Source of the DNA: Nothopassalora personata
Taxonomy: Eukaryota > Ascomycota > Dothideomycetes > Mycosphaerellales > Mycosphaerellaceae
Assembly (NCBI GenBank): GCA_033816765.1
Contig: CM066289.1
Span: forward strand, 744,001-808,000
DNA length: 64,000 nucleotides
Reading direction: 5' to 3'
The position numbers were made by a program, and so were the translations under genes. Shown in pieces: positions 30,381 to 42,007 of this stretch. Position 1 is the first letter of the stretch; each line of letters opens with the position of its first letter. The notes under the pieces were generated by a model. The model was given only the letters and a program-made list of their open reading frames with translations, searched no databases and was not told the DNA's origin.

Positions 30381-31945
30381 ACGTGCGCGGCTTGCCATCA
30401 ACTGCATAGCGATGAGGGATCAAAAGGCCAGGCAAAGGCGCACAAAAGCCCAGCGGCGACAGGTTTAGTGTAGTGTAGAAAAGCCTCAAACCGAGAGCTG
30501 ACGTCCTGAGAGACGTTTGACCACTGTAGATAGATCGCTTCAATGCCCCGGAAGTGATTCCAGATCCCTGAGCGCTCATGACAGTGACTAAGCGACGCGA
30601 GCGGAGCGGCACTACTGCATCTCAACTGACCAGCAACCTTTCCCCAATGAGACGGGGACAGTGACTGCAGGCAGTGACCGCGGGCGTGAACAGCAGACAA
30701 TGAGGATCGACGTGGACACCGGCTTGGCCATGAGCGTTTTGTCGTGTCTGATTTATGGCGGTCTGTGTTAGGGGTGCCTGCGCAGGAGGCGTCAGAATGC
30801 GCGCAGGGGGAAACAAAGTCGAGGCATCGCCTGGGAATAAGGAGCAAACGAGCCGTACTGTACGACACCACTGCTGGTCTGCCAACGAGTAGCTTGCGTG
30901 CACGACGCCGGAGCTGAAGGGTGACAGTGTGAAGAAGCAAACGCCTCAGTCGCCAGCACATGGTATCACGGCGTAGCTGCAAGAGCGTCATGCGCTTGTT
31001 GGTCTGCTGTGCAGGCCGTGGAATGAGGCTGGCTGGATCGGTGGCAGCGCAGATTGCTCTCTTCCAGGAGGGGGTGGGGAAATGCGGCTATGTTCGCGCT
31101 GTGAGAACTTCTTGAGATGCGGACAGGCGGAAAGCACGAAGCGCCAGCTTCGATTCGATAGTGCGGTGCGCGAGTAATTGCAAGAAAAAGAGAAAGGATT
31201 GCGCGAGAGAACGCTGACTTGGCGGCGACACAATGTACACAGCGCGCCGCCAGGAGGTTGCACGCAGGAGTGTGCCTGCGTGCAAGTCGCTCTCTTCACG
31301 GAGCAAAAAGAGTTGGCTGGTACTGTCACCTACCAAACTCGAACCAAGGACTTTACGATCATCCAGCAAAAGAACCCCATGCCCCGGGTTTAACAATCTG
31401 AAGAACGGGGTCAAGAAACATTCCAATGGCCTGCGACAACGTATAATCTGTGTGAAGGTACCCTGGGATAATCCCCAGGCATACTCCTGGGACCCACGGT
31501 TAGCTTGCGACCGTGTGTCGCAGGCCGGCTGTTTACTTGATTACCAGAAGGAATTGTACAGGGAAAAAAATAGAGGCGAGCAAAATGCGGCCGGTGTTTA
31601 GCGCGGGCTAAGGAAGTCTGAGTGAATTCGGCAGGCGGGCTGGCTTGCTGTTAGAGCTCTCGGGACCGGCAAACTGATGCTGTCATGTCTTCAATCTTCG
31701 CGGGAATCCGCTTCGTGGAATTCGCTTCGCGCTTGCTGAGCTCTAGGCTGTGCGATGGAGGCTGCATGTCGTAGCGGCCGCCTGATCTTCGTGTCTGCGA
31801 CGGAAGCAATGTGCACGATTGCCGAGATCTAGTGGCAAAGGTTGAGATCGATTGCAGTGGCGATGGGCACTCGGGTGAAACCTGTGTGGTATAAGTATGA
31901 GGACCCGACTGTTGGGTCAGAAGTTGTCGACAGTAGACTCCGAAC
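30381..31945. other. Intergenic with several hairpins
   Basis: No gene recognised. The right half (31258-31530) has three short inverted repeats and a sequence resembling a tRNA B box on the minus strand, discussed under findings. Confidence 0.3.
31258..31285. repeat. Perfect 11-bp inverted repeat (hairpin)
   Basis: TTGCACGCAGG and CCTGCGTGCAA flank a 6-nt loop (AGTGTG), so the RNA from either strand would form a strong stem. Two further hairpins lie at 31462-31479 and 31495-31515. Confidence 0.6.
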
Positions 31946-32620
31946 ATGGTAAGCATGTCAGAATCTGGTGGAAGTCATCCCTCGGTGGACGTGATTGAGG
32001 AGAATAAGCGCCTCAAAGCAACGGTTGAAGAACTCATGTCGCGGCTGCAGGGACAAAGGAGGGTGTCCGAGGCCGACATAGCAAAGCTGGAGTCGTTGCG
32101 CGCCGAGAACGGGAACTTGCGACGTGAGAGTGTGCAGCTGAAAGCCGAACTTCACAGTCTCGACCCGGGCGGAGGGGAGCTTGACGAAGGGCTCTTCCTT
32201 TACAGGACCTCTCCGAGCAGGTTCGCACGTTCGCTGATCGTGCCTCCGGTAATACACCAGGCAGTAGAGGATGAATCAGGCAAATGGGACAATGGCTCCT
32301 CGCGCAATACCGCCAGCTGGATCGATCGACTGCGCAGGTCTGAGCTACCTCTTGCCTATGAGCGATGTTTGCACGATCTCTTTGTCACAAAGTCGCCGAC
32401 ATGTTGGACACGCGTACACCGCCGCTGCTTTGCATGTCGTGTCTGTACCAATACCCGAAGGCCCTGCTGCGTCTGGGATGTCAGTCGAAAGAAGGTCATC
32501 GTGCTTCCTGTTGTTCCGGATATCCATGGGTCTGGGAGACAAAGCGAGCCAACGGACAGGGACTTCTGGATCGCATCGTCCGGTTTTGCCGCCAAGAAGT
32601 GTCGCGAGCGGTGGGAATGA
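31946..32620 (+). CDS. Unknown protein with N-terminal coiled coil (doubtful model)
   Basis: An open frame of 224 codons from ATG 31946. Residues ~15-75 form a clear heptad-patterned coiled coil (IEENKRLKATVEELMSRLQG, AKLESLRAENGNLRRES). The remainder has no recognisable domain and is rich in Cys/Arg/Trp (FACRVCTNTRRPCC), which may be out-of-frame reading. Another frame nearby also gives helical fragments (LSEQVRTFADRAS; QWLLAQYRQLDRSTAQ), so the true gene may have introns or may be decaying. The start region looks genuine; the C-terminal half does not. No function proposed. Confidence 0.4.
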   Translation: MVSMSESGGSHPSVDVIEENKRLKATVEELMSRLQGQRRVSEADIAKLESLRAENGNLRRESVQLKAELHSLDPGGGELDEGLFLYRTSPSRFARSLIVPPVIHQAVEDESGKWDNGSSRNTASWIDRLRRSELPLAYERCLHDLFVTKSPTCWTRVHRRCFACRVCTNTRRPCCVWDVSRKKVIVLPVVPDIHGSGRQSEPTDRDFWIASSGFAAKKCRERWE

Positions 32621-33887
32621 ACGGAATAGCTACGTATTCAGATGGACGTAGTCGAACACCATAGTCCAGATCTGTTTCTTGTGCGCTTCTCATCCAACCT
32701 GCTTGAGCCATGTAGCTAACACATTGAATTGGCTTCAATCGAGCAGCATGTCGCAACAGGATACTCATGAATGTAGCGCTACATACTGTGCAATTCCATG
32801 GGTAGAGGTACTAGCATTCTTGCTTGCTTGGTGGAGCAGATGCTCGACAGCGATGACGAACTCTGTTTCCAGGCCTGCTCGTGAGTCTAATGAGATGTTG
32901 TTGGTAGTCCGGATAGTCCCGCCTCGTCGCCAGGCCATGGGATATCATAACGGCCGTTTACTGGAGCACGTCTTTGGGAGTGCGCAGGCATAATAATCTA
33001 GGCAGGTGTTTGCATGCGGGTGGTGCAGAACCGGGCGCACAAAGCGGCTGTCTGCCTCCATGAGCCTCGATATCTTTGGGATCCGGATGTCTTCGCTTTG
33101 ATATATCTTGCATCGATTGTTGGGGTAACAGAAGACGAAGGAACCAACAAGGAGAATTCCCAAGGATCGAGAGCTTATTACATAGACCGATCCTGCTATC
33201 ATCCTGGTCTGCCGCGCCACGCCCAATAATAATGATAGCACCGACGTTGCTGCTGATTCCTGAACAAGTAGCGGTCACCCCGCCACATCGCGCCGGACGC
33301 TTGGCAGGGGCCCATCACGGTATCACCTAGATCTAAAGATCGATTATGGGAGAGATTGCGCCCGACGGCTTCCCGACTGCAGTTTGCCTTGTGCTCAAGA
33401 CAATTTCGGGCGGTGGCGGCGTCCCATGGTGAAGCTGGTCGTGTGCCGCGTCGACGAGGACGTGGTCAAACACCAATCAATGATCAAATAGCATATAACG
33501 GCCTGCTGCTATCGGGCCCGCTATCGAACGGTTCGGGATGAGCCCGATGGGGTGCAACCTTGCAAAAGATCCATTGCCGAGGGGGTGCTGATTCGTTGAT
33601 GAAACGCGGCTACTGGGTTTGAAGGGGGGTGGGGGGGGGGGGGGGGCCCGCCTCTGTGCTGAACTGCAAGAACAGCAGACGATCGCATTCGTGCATGTCC
33701 AGGCCGTTCCCTTCCTCTTTCTTATTATTGATGACTTTGCATTTCCTCGCGACCACGTAGCTTAGCCGGACCACACTTTGTTTGTTTCACATTGGGTATG
33801 CTGCATCTTACCAGGAAGCCGTGAAGGGAGAGAGGTCTGCCAGGGCCGATCCGCCACCTGGTGACCGACACCAAAGCCCCCGGCAAT
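32621..33887. other. Intergenic with a long G tract
   Basis: Contains the homopolymer at 33624-33646 and the promoter of the large patatin gene. No gene recognised. Confidence 0.3.
33624..33646 (+). repeat. Poly-G tract (G6-T-G16)
   Basis: A run of 22 G residues interrupted by one T, followed by CCC. It could form a G-quadruplex; it is also a likely place for length error in the assembly. It lies ~240 bp upstream of the patatin gene start. Confidence 0.8.
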
Positions 33888-36800
33888 ATGACTTCCGACG
33901 CCAGGTACAGAGAGGAGGACGACGATGAGTCCGAGTCGCCGTGCGATGACAACGACGACGAACCCTCGGAGGAGTGCGAAGACGATCGTTGCGATGGCCC
34001 CGCACTGCCCGTATGGCATTGCGTAGATTGTGACAGCTCATATTGCAGTGACTGTTGGGGTCGCCAAGGACCTCACAAACCGAAGAAGAAAGGCCGCGAT
34101 GGTGTGCCTCACGAGAAGACCAATCCCCATGTGGTGCGCCGGCTCCGAGGCATTTTGCATCCCACCAAAGATGCGCGGGAAATCCAAAGGCTCCATGAGG
34201 AGGACGGACTGACCAAGTGGTTCGGTGTGGCGAGAGACGTCTCCGGGCGGCCCAGCTTCGAGGATTATGGCCGCTATGCAGCCCTCATGTCCAGCATCTC
34301 GCCGATCGAGAGCATGGGCAATCGCTATCCGCAGATAGTGTCCTTCGTTGGAGTGACGAACGCTGGAAAGTCGACCCTGATCAAAATGTTGGTTAACCAT
34401 GAAATGGACACTGCAGCCCCGGAGCATAGGGGCATGTTTCCTTCGCCCATCGTTGGGAGCGTTGTCAACGACTCATTGCCCACTTCCGGAGATGTCCATT
34501 TATATGCGGATCCTTCCTCCCACACGGAACAATTGCCTATACTGTACGCCGATTGCGAAGGCTTCGAAGGCGGAGAGAGAATTCCCCTTGGTGCACGCTC
34601 GCGAAGGCGGCAAAGTCTGAGCGCACCGGAGGGCATGTTCGCGCAGACATCGACCAATGTGTACCGGCGTCCCATCGAGTGGGCCAACACGGAGGAGTCA
34701 CGCCAGCGAGAGTATGCCGTAACAGCACTGTACCCTCGATTACTGTATACTTTCTCCGATTGCGTCGTCTTCGTCCTACGCAACCCAAAGACGTTCCAGT
34801 CTGCAGTACTGGCCAAGCTGTTGGATTGGGGTGCGAGTTCTCTGGAGAAGTCCATCAACCAGCCGGCTTTACCGCATTGTATCGTGGCCTTAAATGGCTC
34901 CGATCCTGGAGTAGACGACAAGGAGTGGGATGTCAACTTCGCAACGCAAAGTCTATTGTCATCTGTGCGCGGTGCACTTGACATTGTAGAAGGAGTGCCA
35001 CGCTTCAGAGAGCTGGCCGAGTATTGGCGCGGCCTCGGCAAGCATATCTATTCTGTGGAAGACTTGATCTTGAGATACTACAGCTCCTTCAAGGTCATCC
35101 GAATTCCCAGCAAGCCAAAATACACAACCATCAACGAGCAGGTCGGGAAGCTTCAGCAGACCATCAAAGCCAATTGCGAGGAATCATTTAGGAGCAAGCG
35201 AAGGGCACGAATGTTGACGAACGCCGACGAACTTAACGTGTACCTACAAAGCGGCTTCGATCATTTCACGCAGCACTTGGACATACCTTTCAACTTTATG
35301 CGCATTTCGCTTCTTCGAAATCCGATCCCAAACGACTTCGGCGGGCATATTCTCCAGCTATGCACAACGATAATGTCTCAGCAGCCGAATCACCAGCACG
35401 GCAGGATCTCCTGGATCTTCGAGAAGCTGAGCGTGATGCTGGCATCCTGCGTACTTCTAGATTGTGCTCGCTACAGGAAAGGCCGAGTAGACGAACTTTT
35501 CGGGAATTACGAGAAGTTCTTCGATTGGGCGATGGGGGAGTATCTGGAGATGCACTACCCTTGCTCGTTTATCAGCGTCGACGGCACCAGGCAATGTATG
35601 CTCGTCAAAGCTCGCCATCAGCCGAAGGGCCATCAGGATGAAAGGGGTATCATTGCTGCAGGCGACTACCAAGCCGCCTTCGACACCAGCTTCCTGCCCC
35701 AGTGGAAGACACAGCTGCGGTCCTCGATCGCCACCATTCAGCGAGACTTCCAGTATGAGTTGGAACAAGCTTCACACAGTGAAGACGTTCACGCGATTCC
35801 GGAGGAGCGAATAGCTCTAGACCTGCACGGCGAATATCTCAACCAGTTTTTCGAAGCAGTGGGACCTGCATCGTCAATATGCAGTCACGCAACATGCTTC
35901 TGTTGCTTGATGGACGTGCCGGAACACCCTCTACCTTGCGGGCATGTCCTGTGCACGGCATGCATCAAGGCATACGGAAAGCAGACAAAGTCTACAGTGT
36001 CTGTGGCTTGCTGTCCTTTACACGTAGAGTCGACTAGATGGGCAAAGTCAGCAGTCATAAACTTCAAGCCTCCCGGTGCTGGTGTCCGCATCCTTGCCCT
36101 CGATGGAGGGGGCGGCGTTCGTGGCATTGTCCAACTGGAAGTCTTAAGAGCCATCGAGCATGCCCTAGGAGGGCATTTGCCGGTGCAATCGTTTTTCGAT
36201 CTAATCGTCGGCAGTGGCACTGGTGGCCTGATAGCCGTCGCACTTGCGATGAAGGACCGAACTGTTGACTCGTGCATAGACATGTTCGCCGCTCTTTGCG
36301 AACATGCCTTCACGCCGCGCCTCAAAGGTGTGCCAATCATAAGCCAGATAGCGCAGGTGTTTGGCAGTGGGCCGAAGTACAAGACCAAACCCCTACACGC
36401 TGTGCTGAAGACGGCGTTCACGGAAGATGACGAACTATTCAGCTCAACTGAGAAGAAGCGGAAAGGTACTCGTGTCGCTCTGACAGCTACGAGTGCCACT
36501 GGCCAGGAGACAATGTTGCTTGCCAGCTACCGCAGACCTGAAGATCTGTTCCCTGCATACTCATTTGAGAGGCCTCATGATCCGGACATGGAGCTCAAGA
36601 CGTATCAAGCCACTGCTGCTGCAATAGCAAGTCCGACGTTTTTTCGACCTTTCACATTCCATGGCAAGACATATCTGGATGGAAGCATTCGCTGTCCAAA
36701 CCCTGCATTCATCGCAGATAGAGAGCGAAGACTGATATGGCCAGATGTCGAAGAACCTGATATGTTCCTATCGCTAGGAACTGGCCAGAACAGAATCACC

Positions 36801-38860
36801 ATCTTGCAGAAACTGTCAGATCGCCAACCCAGTAACCACACACCGATACCAGAAGCACAGCCAAGTCCGAGGAAACAGCCTTCGAAGTTTAGATCACGCC
36901 GCGGTGACGATGTGCTAGAAGCAGAGCTCGCTTGGGCATCATTCCGCAACTACGCCGTGAAAGAGAAGTCTGAGGCCAGAGGCAGGAGATTCATCCGCTT
37001 CAATCCAGACCTCGATCGAGAGCCGCCTCACGCAGATAGCAAATCAGACATGTTGTCGTTGCAGGTGAATGTTCGAAAGCGCTTGCAGACAGCACATCGA
37101 CAAGCGGCCCTGCGCAACGTCGCGCACAGACTTGTCGCTTCATGCTTCTACCTTGAACTTCAGGCGAAGGCCACTGCGGAGAGGAGCGAGCAGGTATGCA
37201 CCGGTGTGCTTGCATGCCGCTTCGAAGATGGAAGTCCTGAGATGCGTGCGCTGGGACGAGTGATACAGGACCGCAAGGCAGACGAATTCGAGCCACACTT
37301 CATGGTTCGTCCCGACCAGGACCGATCAGAGTTCGCATTCAAGATCACCATTACAGAAGATGCCATTCGAGCCATGATCGACGATGGTGTGTTTGGGTTG
37401 CCGAATGTCTACATACCTTTACGGAATGAGAACAAAGCCACCTCGATCAGCCTGTTCTTGTCTGAACACGACGGCTTGGAGCCCAACGGCTTCCCGGTCA
37501 GTGGCTTCCCACGTGTCTTGCTTGGAGATGCATTAGCACAGACAACTCGACGACCAACCAGGACCAGTTCGGAGCAGTCTCTTCGCAACCCAATACATCG
37601 CCTGAAGTCATCAGATGGTGACGCGATCTCGCTCAATGGAAGCACCAGCAGAGGCAGCATTGACCATTGGCAGGAAGCAGAACGGAAGACGTCCCTGCTC
37701 TCCACGGGCACGGGGAAGCTGTCGCTTGCAGATCTCATAGCACAACACCAATCAGAGCATGCTGGTACCAGCATAAAGCAGAGGACGAACCGCTTCTGGA
37801 CATACATCGGCAACAATCACATGGCCCAGCATCCTGAGATGTACGCGGCGGAAGAGCTAGCAAAGCACGGCATTGCCAGATCCAGCACAGGATCACGCAT
37901 CGACGTGACAGCAACTCCCACCGATGCGTCGAGTTCCTCCACTTCCACAACGACAGCTCTGCCGTCTCTCCGCTCTCGGCACGCCCTACCACTCTCCGAC
38001 ACCCAAACCTGGTCCGAAATAGACGCCTCGGAATTAAAAGCCACCGACAAGGCCTCCCAAGACGCCGAGCACCGTGAGTTCTACTCACTTGCACGCGAGC
38101 ACGCTAGATCGCAGGTTGATCGTTCCCAGCCATCCACCCCCAAGCAGCAGCAGCATCCCACCGAACTCCAACCCCAGACCTACGTCCCTACCGGAAGTAC
38201 CAAATCCACTAAAAAAGAGACCACCAGCACTACAACCCGCGGATCTACTTCCCGCAATCAGATTCCTAGCATGTACGAGACCGACTTCGAAGACGAGAAC
38301 GACGCGGAAGTCGACGACGACTGGCTGAGCACGTACTCCGGCGAAGACGTGCAGCTCCAAGAGGCGAAAGCAAGTTCGCTGGTTCAGGTACGCTTCCGCA
38401 ATACTATTGACAGTATCATGAGCCTCTACAACGAAGACGGCGAGATGTATTAATATTGTACCCGACATGACGGATGGATATTGATGATTTGCCTCGTGAG
38501 TAGATTCCGCCTTTTCAGTTTCCACCGCCTGCGAACTCGACCATCAACATGAACAATTCGAATCATCGGAAGAATAATATTCCTCCTCCTCCTCCTCCTC
38601 CTCCTCCTCCTCCTCCTCCTCATCCTCATCCTCCGGGGCCTTTCGATCATGTCGTTGAGCGCTCGCTGCCTGACGAGAAGTAAGTTGGCGAGGATTGCAT
38701 CCTTCAGTTCGAGGAGTGGAAGTATGCTAATAATGGTGTTCTGCGGTATAGTACAGCGACAGCACTCGATCGATGGCTTTCAAGTCAGAGGAGTACGAAT
38801 TCTTTATCGAGGAAGCATGAACGGTTGAAAGTGGTTCAGGAGGAAGTAGAGGAGCGCTAA
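33888..38860 (+). CDS. Zinc finger-GTPase-RING-patatin multidomain protein
   Basis: ATG 33888 opens a frame of 1,521 codons to a stop at 38451-38453. Domains in order: an acidic N-terminus; a B-box/ZZ-like Cys/His cluster (~45-85, CVDCDSSYCSDCW); a G domain with P-loop VGVTNAGKSTLIKML (~155) and a GBP-like G3 YADCEGFEGG (~220); a helical region; a RING-type cluster (~665-710, FCCLMDVPEHPLPCGHVLCTACI); a patatin domain from ~730 (LALDGGGGVRGIVQLEVL, the DLIVGSGTGG nucleophile region, TYLDGSIRCPNP); a second C-terminal region; then a disordered Ser/Thr tail. The nucleophile Ser of GxSxG is Gly, and the anion-hole loop has an extra Gly. Splicing at 38387 (GTACGC) to 38519 would drop the last 21 residues and add two in-frame exons (38519-38679, 38752-38860) encoding a polyproline run and a helical end. 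Patatins are effector domains in fungal NLR-like proteins; an immune-type role here is inference. Confidence 0.85.
38581..38634 (+). repeat. TCC/CCT microsatellite, probably coding for polyproline
   Basis: About 13 TCC units followed by CATCCTCATCCTCC. In the frame joined to the patatin gene it encodes a run of Pro with His-Pro pairs, and the exon containing it ends at a perfect GTAAGT donor. Confidence 0.85.
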
Positions 38861-39202
38861 GGGAGGACGCTGTAACATTATGCTATGGACAAGGTGCTCG
38901 CATCAGGGGCAGCCTTCTGACTGCTGCATTTCTACGGGCATTGTTGAGGTTCAGTTCCGTGTACAATTAGGGTGACCCGCCATCGTATAATGCAAATGCA
39001 AATGCAAACGCAAACGCCTTCAATGCTCGAAATGATATTGCCTGATCGGCAAGTTCTCAATGTGAGCAGTATTCGTGCGGTGTCGATCTTGCCAATAGTC
39101 ACTGGCTTCAGTAATGTATCCCGCCACGAGCGCTTCAAGCACTTCAACGGAATAAATCCATCTCTCCTTCAACATGTGCTCCGTGACATGAGCATGATGC
39201 TG
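38861..39202. other. Convergent 3' intergenic region
   Basis: Between the patatin gene's possible last exon and the end of the minus-strand gene at 39203. Contains a short CAAATG/CAAACG repeat near 38993-39015; nothing else seen. Confidence 0.3.
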
Positions 39203-41828
39203 TCAAAAACCAGGACGCTTAGCGCGGATGCCCAGAGCAGCGGCACGCAGGGCGGTTCCATCCCACTCCAGCTCGGACTCTGGTGGCTGTGCGACATTCT
39301 CGGCATCTCCCATCCCAACGACAGGTCCTTCATCCGTCTTTTTGACAGCTTGAGAAGGGACAGCGCTCGCCGGGCTGGTCGGCACAGGCGTAGCGACAGG
39401 TGGTTGCGACACGGCAGTGGCAGACATCGGTGGAGCGGACATTATCGAATCATTTTCGTCATCACCAGAAGCATCTCCGCCCTCAGCGTCGGCATCACCC
39501 TCGGAATCAAACTCGAACTCGTACTTGGTCGGCTCTTCAACACTCTCAGCTGGTGGAAAGTGGGTCTTCGTAATAGTCTTCTTCTTGTTAGTCGTTCTGA
39601 TCTTGTTGCCAGTCTTGCCCTTCTTCGAGTCATCGGTTGTGGCCTCTTGAATCGCATGCTCGGCGGCGTAAGTAAGACCTGACTGGATGGCAGCCTCGAT
39701 TCTGTCATGACTCTCTTGGTCGAGAATGACAAAACCATCCTTGACACGTGCGTAGTGGATGTGGACGTAGTCGGCCTGGCAAGATGGGTGTTCATTCCAC
39801 TTCTCGAGCTCACCACATCCACTGCCTTTCTTGCCCTTGCGCGCATGAGCTTTGACATCACCAGGGTGCGAGAAACGAGAACCGCAGGCGAAGTGAATGT
39901 AGGGCCTACTACTGCGATTGAGGACTGAACGACGAGTAGGGTAGATCGGTCCGAAGTGCGGAATCTTCGAGGCAGGAGTACTTCCGTAGCTGTTGCTGCC
40001 GTTTGGTGTGCTGGCTTGAGTGTCAAGCTCTTCACTGGCTTTGCGCTTCTTGGTGGCGGAAATGCTTGCTGCACGCTGTGGTCTTGCGCGGGTTGCTGCT
40101 TTGCGGGCGCTGCCTGGCGGAGTCTTCTTCGCTGGCTTTGGGCCAAGTTTGAGCTTGAGTTTGACCAGACCTGACGATGGATGATGCTCGGGCGTGCTTT
40201 CAATTGCAGCATCATGTACTGGAGCGGTATCACGATCGGGCATAGGCTCGTCTTCATCAGACTGCATAGTCGGAGCATGGCTCGATTGTGGCGGAAGTGA
40301 AGGGCGGTGGGCAGGCTTAAGGACTGTTGGGTCGATGGTGCTATCATTCACCTGACTATCCTGGGTGGAGAAGCCCTTGATTGGACGCTTCTTCTTTGGG
40401 CGCATCTTCACTGGTGGGGCTGGGACATGCTTAGGCTGTACATTATCCTCGCTTTCGAAAGGCTCATCATAGTGCATCTCTTGATCACTAGGCTCTGCGT
40501 CCATGGAGCTGGTTGGTTGGTGAATCTGCCGCTCGAATTCAGCCTGCTCCTTCACATCCTGCTCGACATCTCTCTCAACCCGTCTCAGATCTTTGGCTTG
40601 CCACGGTTCTGACAGGAAGTCCGAGAGGCCGGGCAAGAGATGAAGTGCTTTATAGCGGTAGAGCACGCGGTACACACCAGCATAAAAAGCAGCGCAGTCG
40701 AGGTCCTTCTTGTTGTAGCGCAAGACAAGGTCCTCGAAGGCGTTGCACTCATCGCCACCGGCACCAAAATGTGCCGCGAATCGCTTCACGAACTCTGTAG
40801 CCTTGGCGTAGTTATTGATGCCACCCGGAGGAGCTGGAACAGTTATCGGTGGACGAGGTGGTGGCAATGGGTTCGCAGAAGACGCCTTTGGAGTTGACGC
40901 TGGCATAGTCACAGGTGGACCATATTGTGATGATGGTCCTTGAGCAACCCCATACGGAACCAGATAAGTAGACCATTTTTGCGGGGGCACTGCCGGCGCC
41001 GCCGGCAGTGCTCGCGGCGATGGTTCCGTCTGCTTGCTGAATGGTCGTACGCTGCACCTCTCAGCGGTGGTGGAAGCTTGCGCTGAAGCCGTCAAGTTGA
41101 AAGGAAGTCTTTCGCCATCGTCGAAGTGCGGCAAGTGGTGGATAACAGCGCGTTGTGGTTGAGGATGGTGGATTGTCGGCTGGGGACAATGACGATATTG
41201 TTGCGGTTTGGCGCGGTGGATTTGGTGATGCTGCGGATGGTGCTGCTGAACAGGCGCATACTGGTGGGTAGTAGGTCCGCGTTGCTGAAGATGCGGATGG
41301 ATACCGGCGTTGCTGGCATGTTGTGAGAAGCGAGCAGAGGTGACAAGATCTGGTTGTCTGCGACCTGAAAGCAGACGCGTCAGCTACACTCGACGAGCAG
41401 ATAGTATTGAAGCAGCTAGCACTAGGCGGGAGCCAAGGGGCATAGATGTACAGGCCCATCCGCGCCACTTCCTGGATGAAGTACCTTGCCTCGAGCGCTG
41501 ATTTGCCGCCGGTGGAGCAGACGATGGACCCGAGCAGAACATCTCTGGCGGCAGCGGGCCAGAGTTGCAGCCTGGCTTCCCCGTCATGTTCGCCATCAAA
41601 CGTGGCTTGGATGCTGTTGATGCGGGTGATCCTGAACCGTGCATTGAGGTTGGATGGTTGGGCGTTGAGCGTCGTGTCAGAGATCGAGTCGGGCGATCTG
41701 GAAGAAGCTCAACAAAATGCCCGCCAGTGACGTTGCCGTCGCTACGCGTCCGTGAGTCAGCAACAACATCGAGAGGAGAGCGAGGTGAATGGTCTGCCTC
41801 ACCAGTCGTAGTCAAGCACGAAAGGCAT
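39203..41828 (-). CDS. Uncharacterised nuclear-type protein with PAH-like helical domain
   Basis: The main exon (41364 or nearby down to 39203) encodes >700 aa. Upstream exons are inferred: ATG 41828 (MPFVLDYDW), then after an intron ending at GGTTCAG a conserved-looking block (ITRINSIQATFDGEHDGE, CSTGGKSALEARYFIQEVAR), then a second intron starting at GTACAT (41451). After a Gln/His-rich stretch comes a helical region KATEFVKRFAAHFG...LLPGLSDFLSEPW that resembles a Sin3 paired amphipathic helix. Further on are a basic linker (KMRPKKKRPIKGF), an AT-hook-like KKRKASEE region, and a Cys/His segment (HFACGSRFSHPGDVKAHARK...GSGCGELEKW). The acidic C-terminus ends RAAALGIRAKRPGF. Composition fits a nuclear regulator, but I do not recognise the family. 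Exon 1-2 boundaries are uncertain; the main exon is secure. Confidence 0.7.
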
Positions 41829-42007
41829 CTTCACTTCCAGTCCAATCTGTTCCCAAGCGCCCTAGCTCTGTTACTCCCAACAGTCTTCTATCGCGGTACA
41901 GAGAGCCATCATAAGTCGAGATGGGGTTTGCATATGCATGCAAGCTGCAGCAAACGCGGAGCTTGGCAACGGTGTTTGGATGGTCCCGGCTTCCTACAGG
42001 TCCGCCA

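Noticed and set aside
31320..31420. tRNA-like sequence on the minus strand (GGTTCGAGT loop)
   Set aside because: The expected T-stem partner (CCAAG) is absent, no acceptor stem pairs, and no A box fits. At most a relic.
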